The notes under the pieces: model-generated
What the model saw: only the letters and a program-made list of their open reading frames with translations
Database searches by the model: none
Told to the model about the DNA's origin: nothing
Origin: Succinatimonas hippei
Lineage (GTDB): Bacteria; Pseudomonadota; Gammaproteobacteria; Enterobacterales; Succinivibrionaceae
Assembly: GCA_004557545.1 (NCBI GenBank)
Contig: SFGV01000015.1
Coordinates: forward strand, 1-31,601
Length of the DNA: 31,601 nt
Direction of reading: 5' to 3'
Program-made: the position numbers and the translations under genes
Shown here: piece by piece, positions 6,401-14,827 of the stretch
Layout: each line of letters starts with the position of its first letter
How positions within the stretch are numbered: position 1 is the first letter of the stretch

Positions 6401-9400
6401 ATGGAAGGAAGGAAAGACGCGGCTTATTTTTTAAAGCGCATGAACAATCTGCCAGAGCCAAGGACCCATGCCTTAAGAGAGCTTTCATCAGAGTGTTCAT
6501 CACGCCGTATGCTTCCTTTGAGCGTAAGCGAGGTAATAAAACGCCTGGGTATTGACACTAAAAAAGAGGATTACCTGTCTGACCCGTTAATTGAACTTGC
6601 GTCTCTCCGCTCTTACATTCTTAAAGCAGGAATAGTTTTTGCCCCCTGTGGCAACCCTGCTGATGTAGCTTTTGAAGATCTGCTCTTTTTAACTCCAAAG
6701 CCGGTATTTACCAATGACGAGGACATCTCGGCGGTCGCGAGAATTTCAAAAAGTGGCAGGGCTCCTACAAAGGCTGATTTTACAGCGATAACCCGTACAA
6801 CCCTTAAGATGGGTAATTACAACGTAATGCTCAGGGTCTTTGAAAATCTGTGCGCCGTGCGCGGAGGAATGCTCGGAGCCTCACAAATTGATGTTTTAAA
6901 CCGTCTGCTCGATCAGATGGAACTCCCGCTTGAGGGAGAGAACTACCTGAGGGTATGCCTTTCTTACGCCTCACAGGTTGGTGTAAAGCACTGTGACTAT
7001 AAAAGACCCAAAACTCTTTATCCACCGCTAGGACCAAAGCTTGACCCCAAGATTGACGAGTACCTGGCGAACGTGCTTGCCGCAGCATCGTATCCGCAAT
7101 TGCCTGATCCGCTTTATCCGCGTGTAATCGAACTGCGAGCCGCGTGCGCCAGATTAAACTTTGAGCTTCATGCCGCGTCCGCCTCAGATCCTTCTGAGCA
7201 TGAACGTGAGGCTACCATGAAATTCAACCGCGAGCGCGCCGGAGTTTCAGATATTCCGCAGGCGGTCGCGCCGGTAAGCAACCATTATGGCTTTTCAACC
7301 ATCGCGCAGACCGAGACGCGCGCTTTCAGAACCGATCCGTACAGCCGCTCGGTGACATATTTTGGCACTGACACTCCAGAGGGCAGGGACAGAAAAAGTT
7401 TTTTGTCAAAGCTGAGATTTAACATTCCTGATGTTTCAGAAAGGTTGCGCTCTAATCTTGAATATAACCACGCCAGGATCATGCAGGGTATGCCGCTTCC
7501 TGACAAAATGTGGATAGAGCGTGTACCAGGAAGCGTAAGAGATGATCGCTTCATGATCCGCGGTGAGACTATTGAAAATGATCTGCTCTCGTATGGCATC
7601 ATCCCGGATGGGCAGAATCCTTTGTCATTCGCGCAATCTGACAAACGCGGACACGGTCTTACGGAGTACCTCAGAGGTGATGTTCCCTCTTCTCCTGAGG
7701 AGTGGAACACTCTGCGCGAGATCTCAGCTTTGATCTATTTTTTTGCGCTTATCGCGGCTCCGCTGCTTGCCGGCAAATCCGCTTTCAGGTACGTCGGGTT
7801 AAATGAAATTGAAAACTCCATACGCAGAGAATATGAGCTCTCGCTCAAATCCCGCGATCAGATACAACGCCCTGAGCTCGCGATCATCTACGCTTTATAC
7901 CGCACTATAGTCAACCCGCGGAAAATTCAGGAGGATTGCGCTGACCCTACCATGCTGCGCGGACTTTTCCTGTGCCCCGGGGTGCTTAACATCTATACCC
8001 AGAAAGCGACGTCCGCGTACTGGAGGGATCCTGATATCAAGGCTCAGCTAAAGTTGCCATATATGCTGGCTGGCCTTTGTGAAATTCTAAAACAGCATAA
8101 ACCTTTAAATGGCCTGCTTGGCTCAGCTCCGCTAAGACCGGAGTTTTTCAGCTACTGTTTGTCGTTGTTTGAGGAGCACGGATATTTTGATGGCGGCTGC
8201 AGGATTGAAGACGCCCCGGAACGCCGGCGCGACTACGGCATTCTGCCGGGTCCTATGATGCGGCTTTTACGCGTTCCTCTGGCGTCATTTATATTTGAAA
8301 ATATAGTAAGCAGACGTTCATTCAACGCCTTATCAGACTTATATTTCAGGGTTTCTGATAAAGCAGCCTCAGAGATCGCAAAGCATCTGCGCGAGAGAAA
8401 AAATGTCCTTGCATACCTTATAAATACTCCGGCGTCTTATCCTGACATCGTAGCTAAAGCTTTATGCGGCTCTCTTGATAAGAATGAGCTCAAGAGTCTG
8501 AGACTCGCCCTTTCAGAGCTCGATCTGAGCAGTGACACGCCAAGACTTGGCGGGATCCTGCGCGGGGCTCGTGACGTATTACCCGATCTTCTGGAGAAAA
8601 CCGGGATCATCGAGGTTCCTGATCCATCATTGCCGCATGAAATACTAAGACAGCTGTCCTTCCGCTCCTTCTTCATGCCCGGCAAAAAATTTCTGGAAGA
8701 TCGCAAATTGCATGAGCGTTTTATAGCGGCACAATGCGCGGTGTATTTGTTTATGACTATCGCCCCGGCCTCACGCCGCGCCAACGCGCTGATCCAGTTG
8801 TTAGAGCCCCCTGAGGAGGATATCAGCGCAATATCTCATGCATTTGAACAGATTGAGTCCCACTGTCAGAAACTGACCCCGAGAACCCCAACCCAGATTA
8901 AAGCCATGGTCTTTAACCGCATGGGTTCTGAATTGAACGGTTTTATGCAGCGCTGTCTTAAAAAGCTGGTCTCAATTGAGCTTGCCCATTCGGTGTTCGC
9001 CAATTATGAGCGCTCCCGCTTTGATGATCTGTTTAAAAACCTGGGAATAAGAGAGGTAATAAATCAGGGCAACGAGAGATCCCAAAGCCGTGCAACGTCA
9101 GTATTTGACAATCTTGACAAGGATCTGATCAAAAAACATGTCAGCGAAACCCGTGAGGTTGAAAGGGTCATTACAAAAATAAAAGAGGAAGAAGATCAAA
9201 AGGAGGCGGCTTTTCAAATCAAGATTCAGTCTCAAAATATTAAGAATAGTGAGCCTGAGAAAACCGCTGAACTCATTACAGATGATAAAAGCGCTGCTAT
9301 GGGAGCTGATAGTCCTTCTCCCGGCTCTCAGGCGCTTGAGCTTTTAAAAAGCGTTGCGGCTCAAAGCTCTGATGCCATTGATTCAAAAGAATTTGAAGGG

Positions 9401-9559
9401 CTTTGCAGATCTCATGGGTTTATGTCAGGAGACGCCGCCATCGAGGAGATCAATGACTGGTGCTTTGACAATCTCGATCAGGGGGTGTTTGAGGCCGCCC
9501 CTGAGGATGGATGCGTTTATATAAGCAATGATGTGCTCTCTGAGATCCTGAAAAACTAA
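6401..9559 (+). CDS. Large TerB/TerB_C-domain protein, function unknown
   Basis: A 1052-residue, mostly hydrophilic protein without signal peptide or clear transmembrane segments. The last 150 residues resemble the TerB_C domain: LDKDLIKKHVSETREVERVI near 905 corresponds to the family pattern L-x-x-x-L-I-x-x-K-x-x-E-T-x-E-V. The block from about 996 to 1036, with LCRSHGF, AIEEINDW and FDNLDQ, matches its terminal E-x-L-x-x-x-H-G-x-M ... I-N-x-W-x-F-D segment. The piece just before (about 860-895) may be a degenerate TerB bundle. The first 800 residues are not recognised and no ATPase or helicase motif is visible. Start: ATG 6401 has GGAGGA 7 bp upstream, whereas the in-frame ATG 6386 has none. 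Such proteins occur in tellurite/stress and defence settings, but no ter genes are present here. Single gene. Confidence 0.75.
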   Translation: MEGRKDAAYFLKRMNNLPEPRTHALRELSSECSSRRMLPLSVSEVIKRLGIDTKKEDYLSDPLIELASLRSYILKAGIVFAPCGNPADVAFEDLLFLTPKPVFTNDEDISAVARISKSGRAPTKADFTAITRTTLKMGNYNVMLRVFENLCAVRGGMLGASQIDVLNRLLDQMELPLEGENYLRVCLSYASQVGVKHCDYKRPKTLYPPLGPKLDPKIDEYLANVLAAASYPQLPDPLYPRVIELRAACARLNFELHAASASDPSEHEREATMKFNRERAGVSDIPQAVAPVSNHYGFSTIAQTETRAFRTDPYSRSVTYFGTDTPEGRDRKSFLSKLRFNIPDVSERLRSNLEYNHARIMQGMPLPDKMWIERVPGSVRDDRFMIRGETIENDLLSYGIIPDGQNPLSFAQSDKRGHGLTEYLRGDVPSSPEEWNTLREISALIYFFALIAAPLLAGKSAFRYVGLNEIENSIRREYELSLKSRDQIQRPELAIIYALYRTIVNPRKIQEDCADPTMLRGLFLCPGVLNIYTQKATSAYWRDPDIKAQLKLPYMLAGLCEILKQHKPLNGLLGSAPLRPEFFSYCLSLFEEHGYFDGGCRIEDAPERRRDYGILPGPMMRLLRVPLASFIFENIVSRRSFNALSDLYFRVSDKAASEIAKHLRERKNVLAYLINTPASYPDIVAKALCGSLDKNELKSLRLALSELDLSSDTPRLGGILRGARDVLPDLLEKTGIIEVPDPSLPHEILRQLSFRSFFMPGKKFLEDRKLHERFIAAQCAVYLFMTIAPASRRANALIQLLEPPEEDISAISHAFEQIESHCQKLTPRTPTQIKAMVFNRMGSELNGFMQRCLKKLVSIELAHSVFANYERSRFDDLFKNLGIREVINQGNERSQSRATSVFDNLDKDLIKKHVSETREVERVITKIKEEEDQKEAAFQIKIQSQNIKNSEPEKTAELITDDKSAAMGADSPSPGSQALELLKSVAAQSSDAIDSKEFEGLCRSHGFMSGDAAIEEINDWCFDNLDQGVFEAAPEDGCVYISNDVLSEILKN

Positions 9560-9601
9560 ATTAAGTCTCGTTTATAACTGTTTTGTCTGAGTCTTAATAT
9601 C

Positions 9602-9636
9602 GCGGCGCCTGAAAACTACATCACCAGTCGCGCCGC
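9602..9636. terminator. GC-rich hairpin between convergent genes
   Basis: GCGGCGC (9602-9608) pairs with GCGCCGC (9630-9636) across a 21-nt loop. It sits between the stop codons of the TerB_C gene and xseA. There is no T tract, so termination is only a guess from position. Confidence 0.35.
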
Positions 9637-9654
9637 TATTAGATTGTTAAGACA

Positions 9655-11094
9655 TCAGCTGTTTTTATTCACAAATGGGTCAGCTGTCTTATCAAGCGTG
9701 CGCTCAACCTTCGAAATTATGGTTCCGTCTGCGACCATAGTCGTAAGCTCATCCCCGGGGCTGACCCCAGCTCTGGAAACGGCTTTGCCGTGAGCGTCAA
9801 GAGTTACGCTGTAACCGCGGGTCAAAACCTTAAGCGGGCTTAGAGCGTCCAGCCTGCCGATTGCCGACATCACTTTTGAGCGGGTCTCAGGCAGGATTTC
9901 AGAGGCTCTGCCTGTCATAAGGGCATGGCTTGCCGCGTAAATTCTCTCTTTTGCGTCCAAAAGCGATCTATCGCAGACCTCTTGGGCGCGAGCGGTAAGC
10001 TCCTTTAAACGAGCTGAGGTTTCTAGAAGCCTGCGCTGAGGGTCAAGTTCACCCAGTCTTGCTCTTAATAAAGCCAGTTTATGGGATTGCGCTGACAGGA
10101 TCCCGCTTTGTGACAACTCAAGTCTTGAGATCAGGGCGCCTAAGCGTTCCTCAAGTCTCTGGGTCATGCCTGAGGGACCGCCGCTCTCAAGTCTTGCGCG
10201 CAGTGAATCAAACCTGATTGAGGTTGAATCCAAAATCCGATCCTCGGCGTTATCAAGTCTCTGCATGCACCCGGCGATAACATCCATAAGATCATCACGG
10301 GTAACCGGGGTAACCAGCTCTGCTGCTCTGGTCGGGGTAGCGGCGCGTACATCCGCGGCAAAATCCGTAAGCGCCACATCAGGCTCATGTCCTACGGCTG
10401 AAATAATCGGAATTGGAGAGCTCGCGACCTTGCGCGCCACCGCCTCATCAGAAAAACACAAAAGATCATCAAATGAGCCGCCGCCACGACCTATGATTAG
10501 CACATCGCATACATTCTCCTCATAGGCAAGATCCAGCGCTTCTACAAGTGACGCGGGAGCCTCACTGCCCTGCACTTTGGCCGGATAAATTCTGATCTCA
10601 AGTCCGGGGAAACGTGTCTGTGCTGTAGTAATGATGTCGTGAATAGCCTCGCCGTCCTTTGAGGTTATGACACCGACCCGGCGTGGAAACGGTGGCAGCT
10701 CACGGTTGCATAGATCAAATACCCCTTCTCTTTGTAGCTTTTCCTTGAGCCTGGCAAGACGCTCCATAATAAGGCCGCGTCCGGCCTGCTCCATGCGCGA
10801 GACAATAAGTTTGAATGAGCCGTTTTTCTGATAGAGAGAGCTCTGACCAGAGACGACCACCTGCATACCAACTTCCGGAGTAAACGGGAGCTTGGACATA
10901 ACCCCGTTCCACATCAGGCAGTCGACCGAGGATTCTTCATCCTTGAGCGTAAAGTACAGATGACGGTATGCCTTAAGCTCAGAGATCTCTCCTGCGACTT
11001 TGGCAACACCAAGCTCTTTCAGGCATTTGTCCGTGATCCTGACAAACTCGCTTACGCTCATGGCCTGATTATTGAGATCATTTTCCTCAGGCAT
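9655..11094 (-). CDS. xseA: Exodeoxyribonuclease VII large subunit
   Basis: Catalytic subunit of exonuclease VII, which with XseB degrades single-stranded DNA in the cytoplasm. The N-terminal OB fold is recognisable (VAGEISELKAYRHLYFTLKDEE), followed by the catalytic domain with GVITSKDGEAIHDI, IGRGGGSFDDLLCFSDE and ISAVGHEPDVALTDF, then the long helical C-terminal region and a GYSVTL end, all typical. Length (about 479) is slightly above E. coli XseA (456). The start is ambiguous: ATG 11109 and 11106 have no ribosome-binding site, while GGAGAG just precedes the ATG at 11094, which I prefer. xseB is not next to it. It is divergent from the tRNA cluster. Confidence 0.95.
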   Translation of the reverse strand: MPEENDLNNQAMSVSEFVRITDKCLKELGVAKVAGEISELKAYRHLYFTLKDEESSVDCLMWNGVMSKLPFTPEVGMQVVVSGQSSLYQKNGSFKLIVSRMEQAGRGLIMERLARLKEKLQREGVFDLCNRELPPFPRRVGVITSKDGEAIHDIITTAQTRFPGLEIRIYPAKVQGSEAPASLVEALDLAYEENVCDVLIIGRGGGSFDDLLCFSDEAVARKVASSPIPIISAVGHEPDVALTDFAADVRAATPTRAAELVTPVTRDDLMDVIAGCMQRLDNAEDRILDSTSIRFDSLRARLESGGPSGMTQRLEERLGALISRLELSQSGILSAQSHKLALLRARLGELDPQRRLLETSARLKELTARAQEVCDRSLLDAKERIYAASHALMTGRASEILPETRSKVMSAIGRLDALSPLKVLTRGYSVTLDAHGKAVSRAGVSPGDELTTMVADGTIISKVERTLDKTADPFVNKNS

Positions 11095-11231
11095 TGTTCT
11101 CTCCATCATTTATCTGAGCTGATTTTACATTCTTTGGCTTCGCGCTCAAATGCAAGGCAAAATACTCTTCTTATCAACATATTGTTTTTTAATGATTTTA
11201 TTTTTATTCGTCAACTTTACTTTAAATTTCC

Positions 11232-11259
11232 TTGACACGTTTTAGCAAATTCTTATAAT
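11232..11259 (+). promoter_or_regulatory. Sigma-70 promoter of the tRNA operon
   Basis: Consensus TTGACA (11232-11237) and TATAAT (11254-11259) with a 16-bp spacer, about 18 bp before the first tRNA. The best promoter in the window, as expected for a stable RNA operon. Confidence 0.9.
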
Positions 11260-11277
11260 GAGCATCACTTGATTGAC

Positions 11278-11353
11278 GCGGGAATAGCTCAGTTGGTAGA
11301 GCATAACCTTGCCATGGTTAGGGTCGCGGATTCGAGCTCCGTTTCCCGCTCCA
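11278..11353 (+). tRNA. tRNA-Gly (anticodon GCC)
   Basis: Cloverleaf with acceptor GCGGGAA/TTCCCGC, D-arm AGCTCAGTTGGTAGAGC, anticodon stem TAACC/GGTTA with loop TTGCCAT, T-arm with TTCGAGC, and an encoded CCA. First of three in the order of E. coli glyW-cysT-leuZ. Confidence 0.97.
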
Positions 11354-11368
11354 TCAGGTTCCTCATAC

Positions 11369-11442
11369 GGCGTGTTAGTAAAGCGGTTATACAGCGGATT
11401 GCAAATTCGTATAGTCCGGTTCGACTCCGGAACACGCCTCCA
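11369..11442 (+). tRNA. tRNA-Cys (anticodon GCA)
   Basis: Acceptor GGCGTGT/ACACGCC, anticodon loop TTGCAAA, T-loop TTCGACT, and an encoded CCA. Fifteen bp after tRNA-Gly, in the same transcript. Confidence 0.97.
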
Positions 11443-11447
11443 GATTA

Positions 11448-11537
11448 GCCCAGGTGGCGAAATTGGTAGACGCAAGGGACTTAAAATCCCTCGGATCCTA
11501 ACAATCCATGTCGGTTCGACCCCGACCCCGGGCACCA
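11448..11537 (+). tRNA. tRNA-Leu (anticodon TAA)
   Basis: Class II tRNA of 90 nt with acceptor GCCCAGG paired to the 3' CCCGGGC (minor wobble), anticodon stem AGGGA/TCCCT with loop CTTAAAA, a long variable arm, T-loop TTCGACC, and an encoded CCA. Last tRNA of the operon. Confidence 0.96.
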
Positions 11538-11550
11538 TTTTTGGGACGAT

Positions 11551-11577
11551 AAAGGACGCTTTGGGCGTCTTTTTTTG
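11551..11577 (+). terminator. Terminator of the tRNA operon
   Basis: GACGC/GCGTC stem extended by A-T pairs around a short loop and followed by TTTTTTT, just after tRNA-Leu. Confidence 0.9.
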
Positions 11578-11606
11578 TTTATAGCGCCACGTTTTTGAGG
11601 TTGAAT

Positions 11607-12296
11607 ATGTTCGCGGTACTGGTAAACGCCCTCGCCATTGTTGCGGCAGTCATAGTAGGACTTTTATTTCGCCGACTCATAAGCCTTACGACCTCAGACG
11701 CGGTTTTAAGGATGCTTGGTATCTGTACCCTGGTGATAGGCTTTCAGTACGCCCTTGAAAGCAAGAACATTCTGCTTGTAATTATTTCTGTCTGCGTCGG
11801 CACCGCTATTGGCGAAATGCTGAAACTTGAGGACAGAACCAACAGTTATACTGAAAAGCTCACCCGGCGCTTTACCGGAAAAGAAGGCGGCGCCGCGGCT
11901 TTTACCTCAGCTTTCATAACCTCCTGCCTTATCATGAATGTCGGAGCCATGGTGATAGTGGGCTCGCTTCAGGCAGGTCTTGTCTCTGATTACACCATGC
12001 TCTACACCAAATCACTGCTTGATTTTGTCTCGGGGATCATGCTCGCCGCGTCCATGGGCGCCGGAGTTTTAGGGTCAGCGGTATTTACCCTGATCTTTCA
12101 GGGTCTGATTGTGCTTTTCTCAAAACAGATCGCGCCTTTTATGACAAAGGATCTTCTTGACCTGATCTCACAGACAGGGGCGGTACTTATCATAGCCATT
12201 GGTTTTAACATGCTCAATCTCACAAAACTGAGGATCATAAACGCCCTGCCATCACTCATAATCGCCCCTCTGGCGCTTTTTTGTACAGCCCTTTAG
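11607..12296 (+). CDS. DUF554 family membrane protein (YqgA-like)
   Basis: A 229-residue integral membrane protein with six to seven hydrophobic segments. The signature regions of DUF554 are visible: GTAIGEMLKLEDR near residue 70, AFITSCLIMNVGAMVIVGSLQ near 105, and SMGAGVLGSAVFTLIFQG near 155. Members include E. coli YqgA and Bacillus YdfK; the biochemical role is unknown. I use ATG 11607 with TGAGG 6 bp upstream rather than the in-frame TTG at 11595. It follows the tRNA terminator, and I see no clear terminator after it. Confidence 0.85.
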   Translation: MFAVLVNALAIVAAVIVGLLFRRLISLTTSDAVLRMLGICTLVIGFQYALESKNILLVIISVCVGTAIGEMLKLEDRTNSYTEKLTRRFTGKEGGAAAFTSAFITSCLIMNVGAMVIVGSLQAGLVSDYTMLYTKSLLDFVSGIMLAASMGAGVLGSAVFTLIFQGLIVLFSKQIAPFMTKDLLDLISQTGAVLIIAIGFNMLNLTKLRIINALPSLIIAPLALFCTAL

Positions 12297-12406
12297 ACAA
12301 AGCCCTTTTCTCTAGTGAAGCCGATCAAAAAAAATCAAACATTCAAGATATTACACATCTTTGTTATCTATAATAATCAATGGGTTTAGCATCTTAAAAT
12401 AATGAT

Positions 12407-12434
12407 TAAAGCGTATCCTGTTTTCATACGATAA
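12407..12434 (+). promoter_or_regulatory. Possible sigma-28 (FliA) promoter
   Basis: TAAA (12407-12410) followed after 16 bp by TACGATAA (12427-12434), compared with the enteric FliA consensus TAAA-N15-GCCGATAA. Chemoreceptor genes are commonly FliA targets, but the spacing is one base long and the first two -10 bases differ. Confidence 0.3.
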
Positions 12435-12531
12435 GAAGAATATGGGGCGCTTTTTTGGCAGACGCTGAAATCGGACAGACGGCATAAATAAGAAGCCGCT
12501 CCTCCATAACCCCATTACTTTGGCTGCGCAT

Positions 12532-12575
12532 ACGGGACAGCAGATTGAAGATCACATCTTCAGCCATGCCCCCGT
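12532..12575 (+). promoter_or_regulatory. Stem-loop in chemoreceptor leader
   Basis: An inner perfect hairpin TGAAGAT-cac-ATCTTCA (12546-12562) is enclosed by ACGGG (12532-12536) and CCCGT (12571-12575). It is 100 bp before the start codon and may fold in the 5' leader. Confidence 0.35.
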
Positions 12576-12671
12576 CTTGCAAGCTGTATAAGAACAACAA
12601 TAAATGGAATGACTGAATCTTGAACTGAGATTTGGAATTTCCAATGGCTTAACTAAGGCAGGACTTATTCT

Positions 12672-14291
12672 ATGCAAAAGTCATCCACCCATGCATACTC
12701 TGTCAAGACTCAGCTTCTTGTAGTCTTCAGCATAGTCATTGCGTTTATCCTAATAATCTACGGGATCTCCATTAATAAATTCTTTGACATAGGGGATGTC
12801 ATAGCCCAGACCAGACAGATTCTGAACGTTGAGGTCAGAAGATTTGACGCGATCGATCAATCACTCAAAAACTGTGATGATGTTGTGTTTGAGCTTCAGC
12901 GTGATCCTTCGCTCTACAAAGGCGAAGGCGCGGAAAAGCTTAATAGCGCTGTAAGCGCGCTCGAGATGGCGATGAAGGGTCTTGGTGATATTAAGTCAGC
13001 CTCGGATAAAGTTGCCGTCATAAAGTCCGGTGTAGATAAATACAACAGTCAGCTAAAGGATTTCATAGCGTATGTTGAAACAGGTGATCAGGCAAAAACA
13101 ACTGAGTATTATTCAAATACGCTTTCAGCTACCTATGACGACATCAAAAGAAATCTGTCAAACGTAAGTCACCAGCTTACCAATAACGCGTCAAGCACCA
13201 TAAACAGCCTTAACGCCAATTACGACATAGTGCTTCTGACAATCTTCACCCTGATCGCCGTAGTTATTTCGGTTATTCTTTCGTTTTATTATGCCGGCAG
13301 GCTTAAAAAGATAGTCAGCCTGATCACTGATTCAATCCAGCGTTTTGGCTCAGGCGATCTGTCAGTGCAGGTAAAAGTCACTTCAAAGACTGAATTTGGC
13401 CAGCTCCAGCGCAGTATTGAAAGAATGCGCGTGGATCTGGTTGAAATCTTCTCCCAGGTTTTGGATACCTCAAACAAGATCGAGAGCTCAATTGAAACTA
13501 TTCACGAAATGGCTACCCGCGTTAATGACAGATCTAAAGACTCTGAGAGCCGCACCCTGACCATCGCCACAGCCTCAGATGAGATGGTTTCAACTACCAA
13601 TGACATCGCCAAGAACTGCGCTACCGCCGCCGATGACGCCTCAGAGTCAAGCAAGACCACTCTTGAGGTCATAAACTCGATTGAAGACGCAATAAAAACA
13701 ATTCAGAAACAGGCTGACAAATCAAAAGAAGATGCGGATGCAGTAGCCAGACTTGCTGATCAGGCAAGCAAAGTTTCTTCAATTGTCGAGACTATTGAGG
13801 ATATAGCGAACCAGACTAACCTGCTGGCGTTAAACGCCGCGATTGAGGCCGCCCGCGCCGGCGAGGCCGGAAAAGGCTTTGCCGTGGTAGCCGACGAGGT
13901 CAGAACCTTAGCGTCAAGGACTTCAAAATCCACCCAGGAAATCACCAAAATGGTCGCGGCGATGCAGCAGGACGCCAAGGAAGCCAATGACTCCATGGCC
14001 GCCTCACTTGAGAATATGGATGAGATTGCCAAGAAATCAAGCGCGCTGCAGGGTACCCTTAAGAATGTCATAACTCAGGTTGACAGTGTTAACAGCCAGA
14101 TAACTCAGGTTGCGACCGCAGCCGAGGAACAGACTACCGCCACCTCTGAGGTCTCAAATAACATGCAGACCATTAAGTCCTCGATAAAAGATCTTACCGA
14201 GAGCGCCCAGATGTGCGATAACGAGGTAGACAATTCAAAGGTGATCTTAAAAGAGCTCTTCGACCGCCTTGGAATATTAAAACTCCAATAA
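12672..14291 (+). CDS. Methyl-accepting chemotaxis protein 1
   Basis: A 539-residue transmembrane chemoreceptor that passes ligand signals to CheA/CheW. Order: short cytoplasmic N-terminus, TM1 (about 12-32), helical periplasmic sensor of about 150 residues (four-helix-bundle size, ligand unknown), TM2 (about 186-207), HAMP, and a long coiled-coil signalling domain. Its conserved hairpin tip (NQTNLLALNAAIEAARAGE, near residue 380) is canonical. There is no NWETF-type CheR/CheB tether at the C-terminus. AGGAC precedes the ATG. It is a tandem paralogue of the next receptor, with the same length, near-identical tips and divergent sensor domains. A strong hairpin follows. Confidence 0.95.
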   Translation: MQKSSTHAYSVKTQLLVVFSIVIAFILIIYGISINKFFDIGDVIAQTRQILNVEVRRFDAIDQSLKNCDDVVFELQRDPSLYKGEGAEKLNSAVSALEMAMKGLGDIKSASDKVAVIKSGVDKYNSQLKDFIAYVETGDQAKTTEYYSNTLSATYDDIKRNLSNVSHQLTNNASSTINSLNANYDIVLLTIFTLIAVVISVILSFYYAGRLKKIVSLITDSIQRFGSGDLSVQVKVTSKTEFGQLQRSIERMRVDLVEIFSQVLDTSNKIESSIETIHEMATRVNDRSKDSESRTLTIATASDEMVSTTNDIAKNCATAADDASESSKTTLEVINSIEDAIKTIQKQADKSKEDADAVARLADQASKVSSIVETIEDIANQTNLLALNAAIEAARAGEAGKGFAVVADEVRTLASRTSKSTQEITKMVAAMQQDAKEANDSMAASLENMDEIAKKSSALQGTLKNVITQVDSVNSQITQVATAAEEQTTATSEVSNNMQTIKSSIKDLTESAQMCDNEVDNSKVILKELFDRLGILKLQ

Positions 14292-14351
14292 AAACCCAGG
14301 TTTTGCAGTTTTCTTAAACCACTGGCAAGACTGCAAAGATAGGGCTGAAAT

Positions 14352-14390
14352 GAAGGGGCGCAGGTTTTACCTGTGCCCCTTCTTAGTTTC
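14352..14390. terminator. Strong hairpin after chemoreceptor 1
   Basis: A 14-bp stem GAAGGGGCGCAGGT/ACCTGTGCCCCTTC (one G-U) with a three-nt loop at 14352-14382. The T content after it is poor (TTAGTTT), so it may act in both directions or protect RNA ends. It lies between the receptor gene and the stop codon of the minus-strand frame. Confidence 0.6.
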
Positions 14391-14598
14391 AGATGGTCGG
14401 CATAAGTTCCTTGTCGGTCTTGTACATGGACTCTTCCGTCTCGTCATTCCCGTCAAATCCTTCAGTATTGTCCTTTTCGGATACCGGCGGCTTGATCCCG
14501 AGCGCTACGTAAAAGCGTCTGTTTCTGCCTGTAACCTCGTCATACAGCCAGCCTTCATGAAGTTTTTTGGCCATTACGTTATTAAGGTACAAGAGCAC
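14389..14598 (-). CDS. Possible small protein, 5' end uncertain
   Basis: A 69-residue frame from a GTG, with an internal ATG at 14574. Its codon use looks like real coding sequence: LHEGWLYDEVTGRNRRFYVALG followed by an acidic tail. The frame is open about 110 bp further upstream without a usable start, and no ribosome-binding site precedes the GTG or the ATG. It could be a small gene with an unusual start or a 5'-truncated remnant. I do not recognise a family. It faces the first chemoreceptor gene across the hairpin at 14352-14382. Confidence 0.35.
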   Translation of the reverse strand: MLLYLNNVMAKKLHEGWLYDEVTGRNRRFYVALGIKPPVSEKDNTEGFDGNDETEESMYKTDKELMPTI

Positions 14599-14811
14599 GT
14601 TCTGATCACTTATGCTGATGAGATAGAACTTGAACTGACGGGAGACTAAAATTGGTGTTGGACTATAACTGCAAAATTCTGGTGAAAATCCCGTAGCGAA
14701 TCCACTGGATTTTTATTTTTTTTCCAAAAAACGTTATAAAATTCTGGACACAGAATAAAAATAAGACCTTAACTACTCGAACTAAGTTTTGAGAATTTCA
14801 AGCGTCAAAAA
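14599..14811. other. Intergenic region before chemoreceptor 2
   Basis: AT-rich. It has a short stem AATCC/GGATT followed by a long T run (14699-14723), terminator-like on the plus strand, and two copies of AAAATTCTGG (14673 and 14738). No clear promoter is visible. Confidence 0.3.
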
Positions 14812-14827
14812 TGGGGACTACTCATCT

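Larger units (their letters stand above)
12297..12659. other. Intergenic leader region of the first chemoreceptor gene
   Basis: About 365 bp with no supported gene. It contains a sigma-28-like candidate (12407-12434) and a structured stretch (12532-12575). I searched by eye for a c-di-GMP (GEMM) riboswitch core and did not find one. Confidence 0.4.

Noticed and set aside
12297..12671. c-di-GMP riboswitch before chemoreceptor 1
   Set aside because: Hairpins exist, but the conserved core sequences of GEMM riboswitches are absent.
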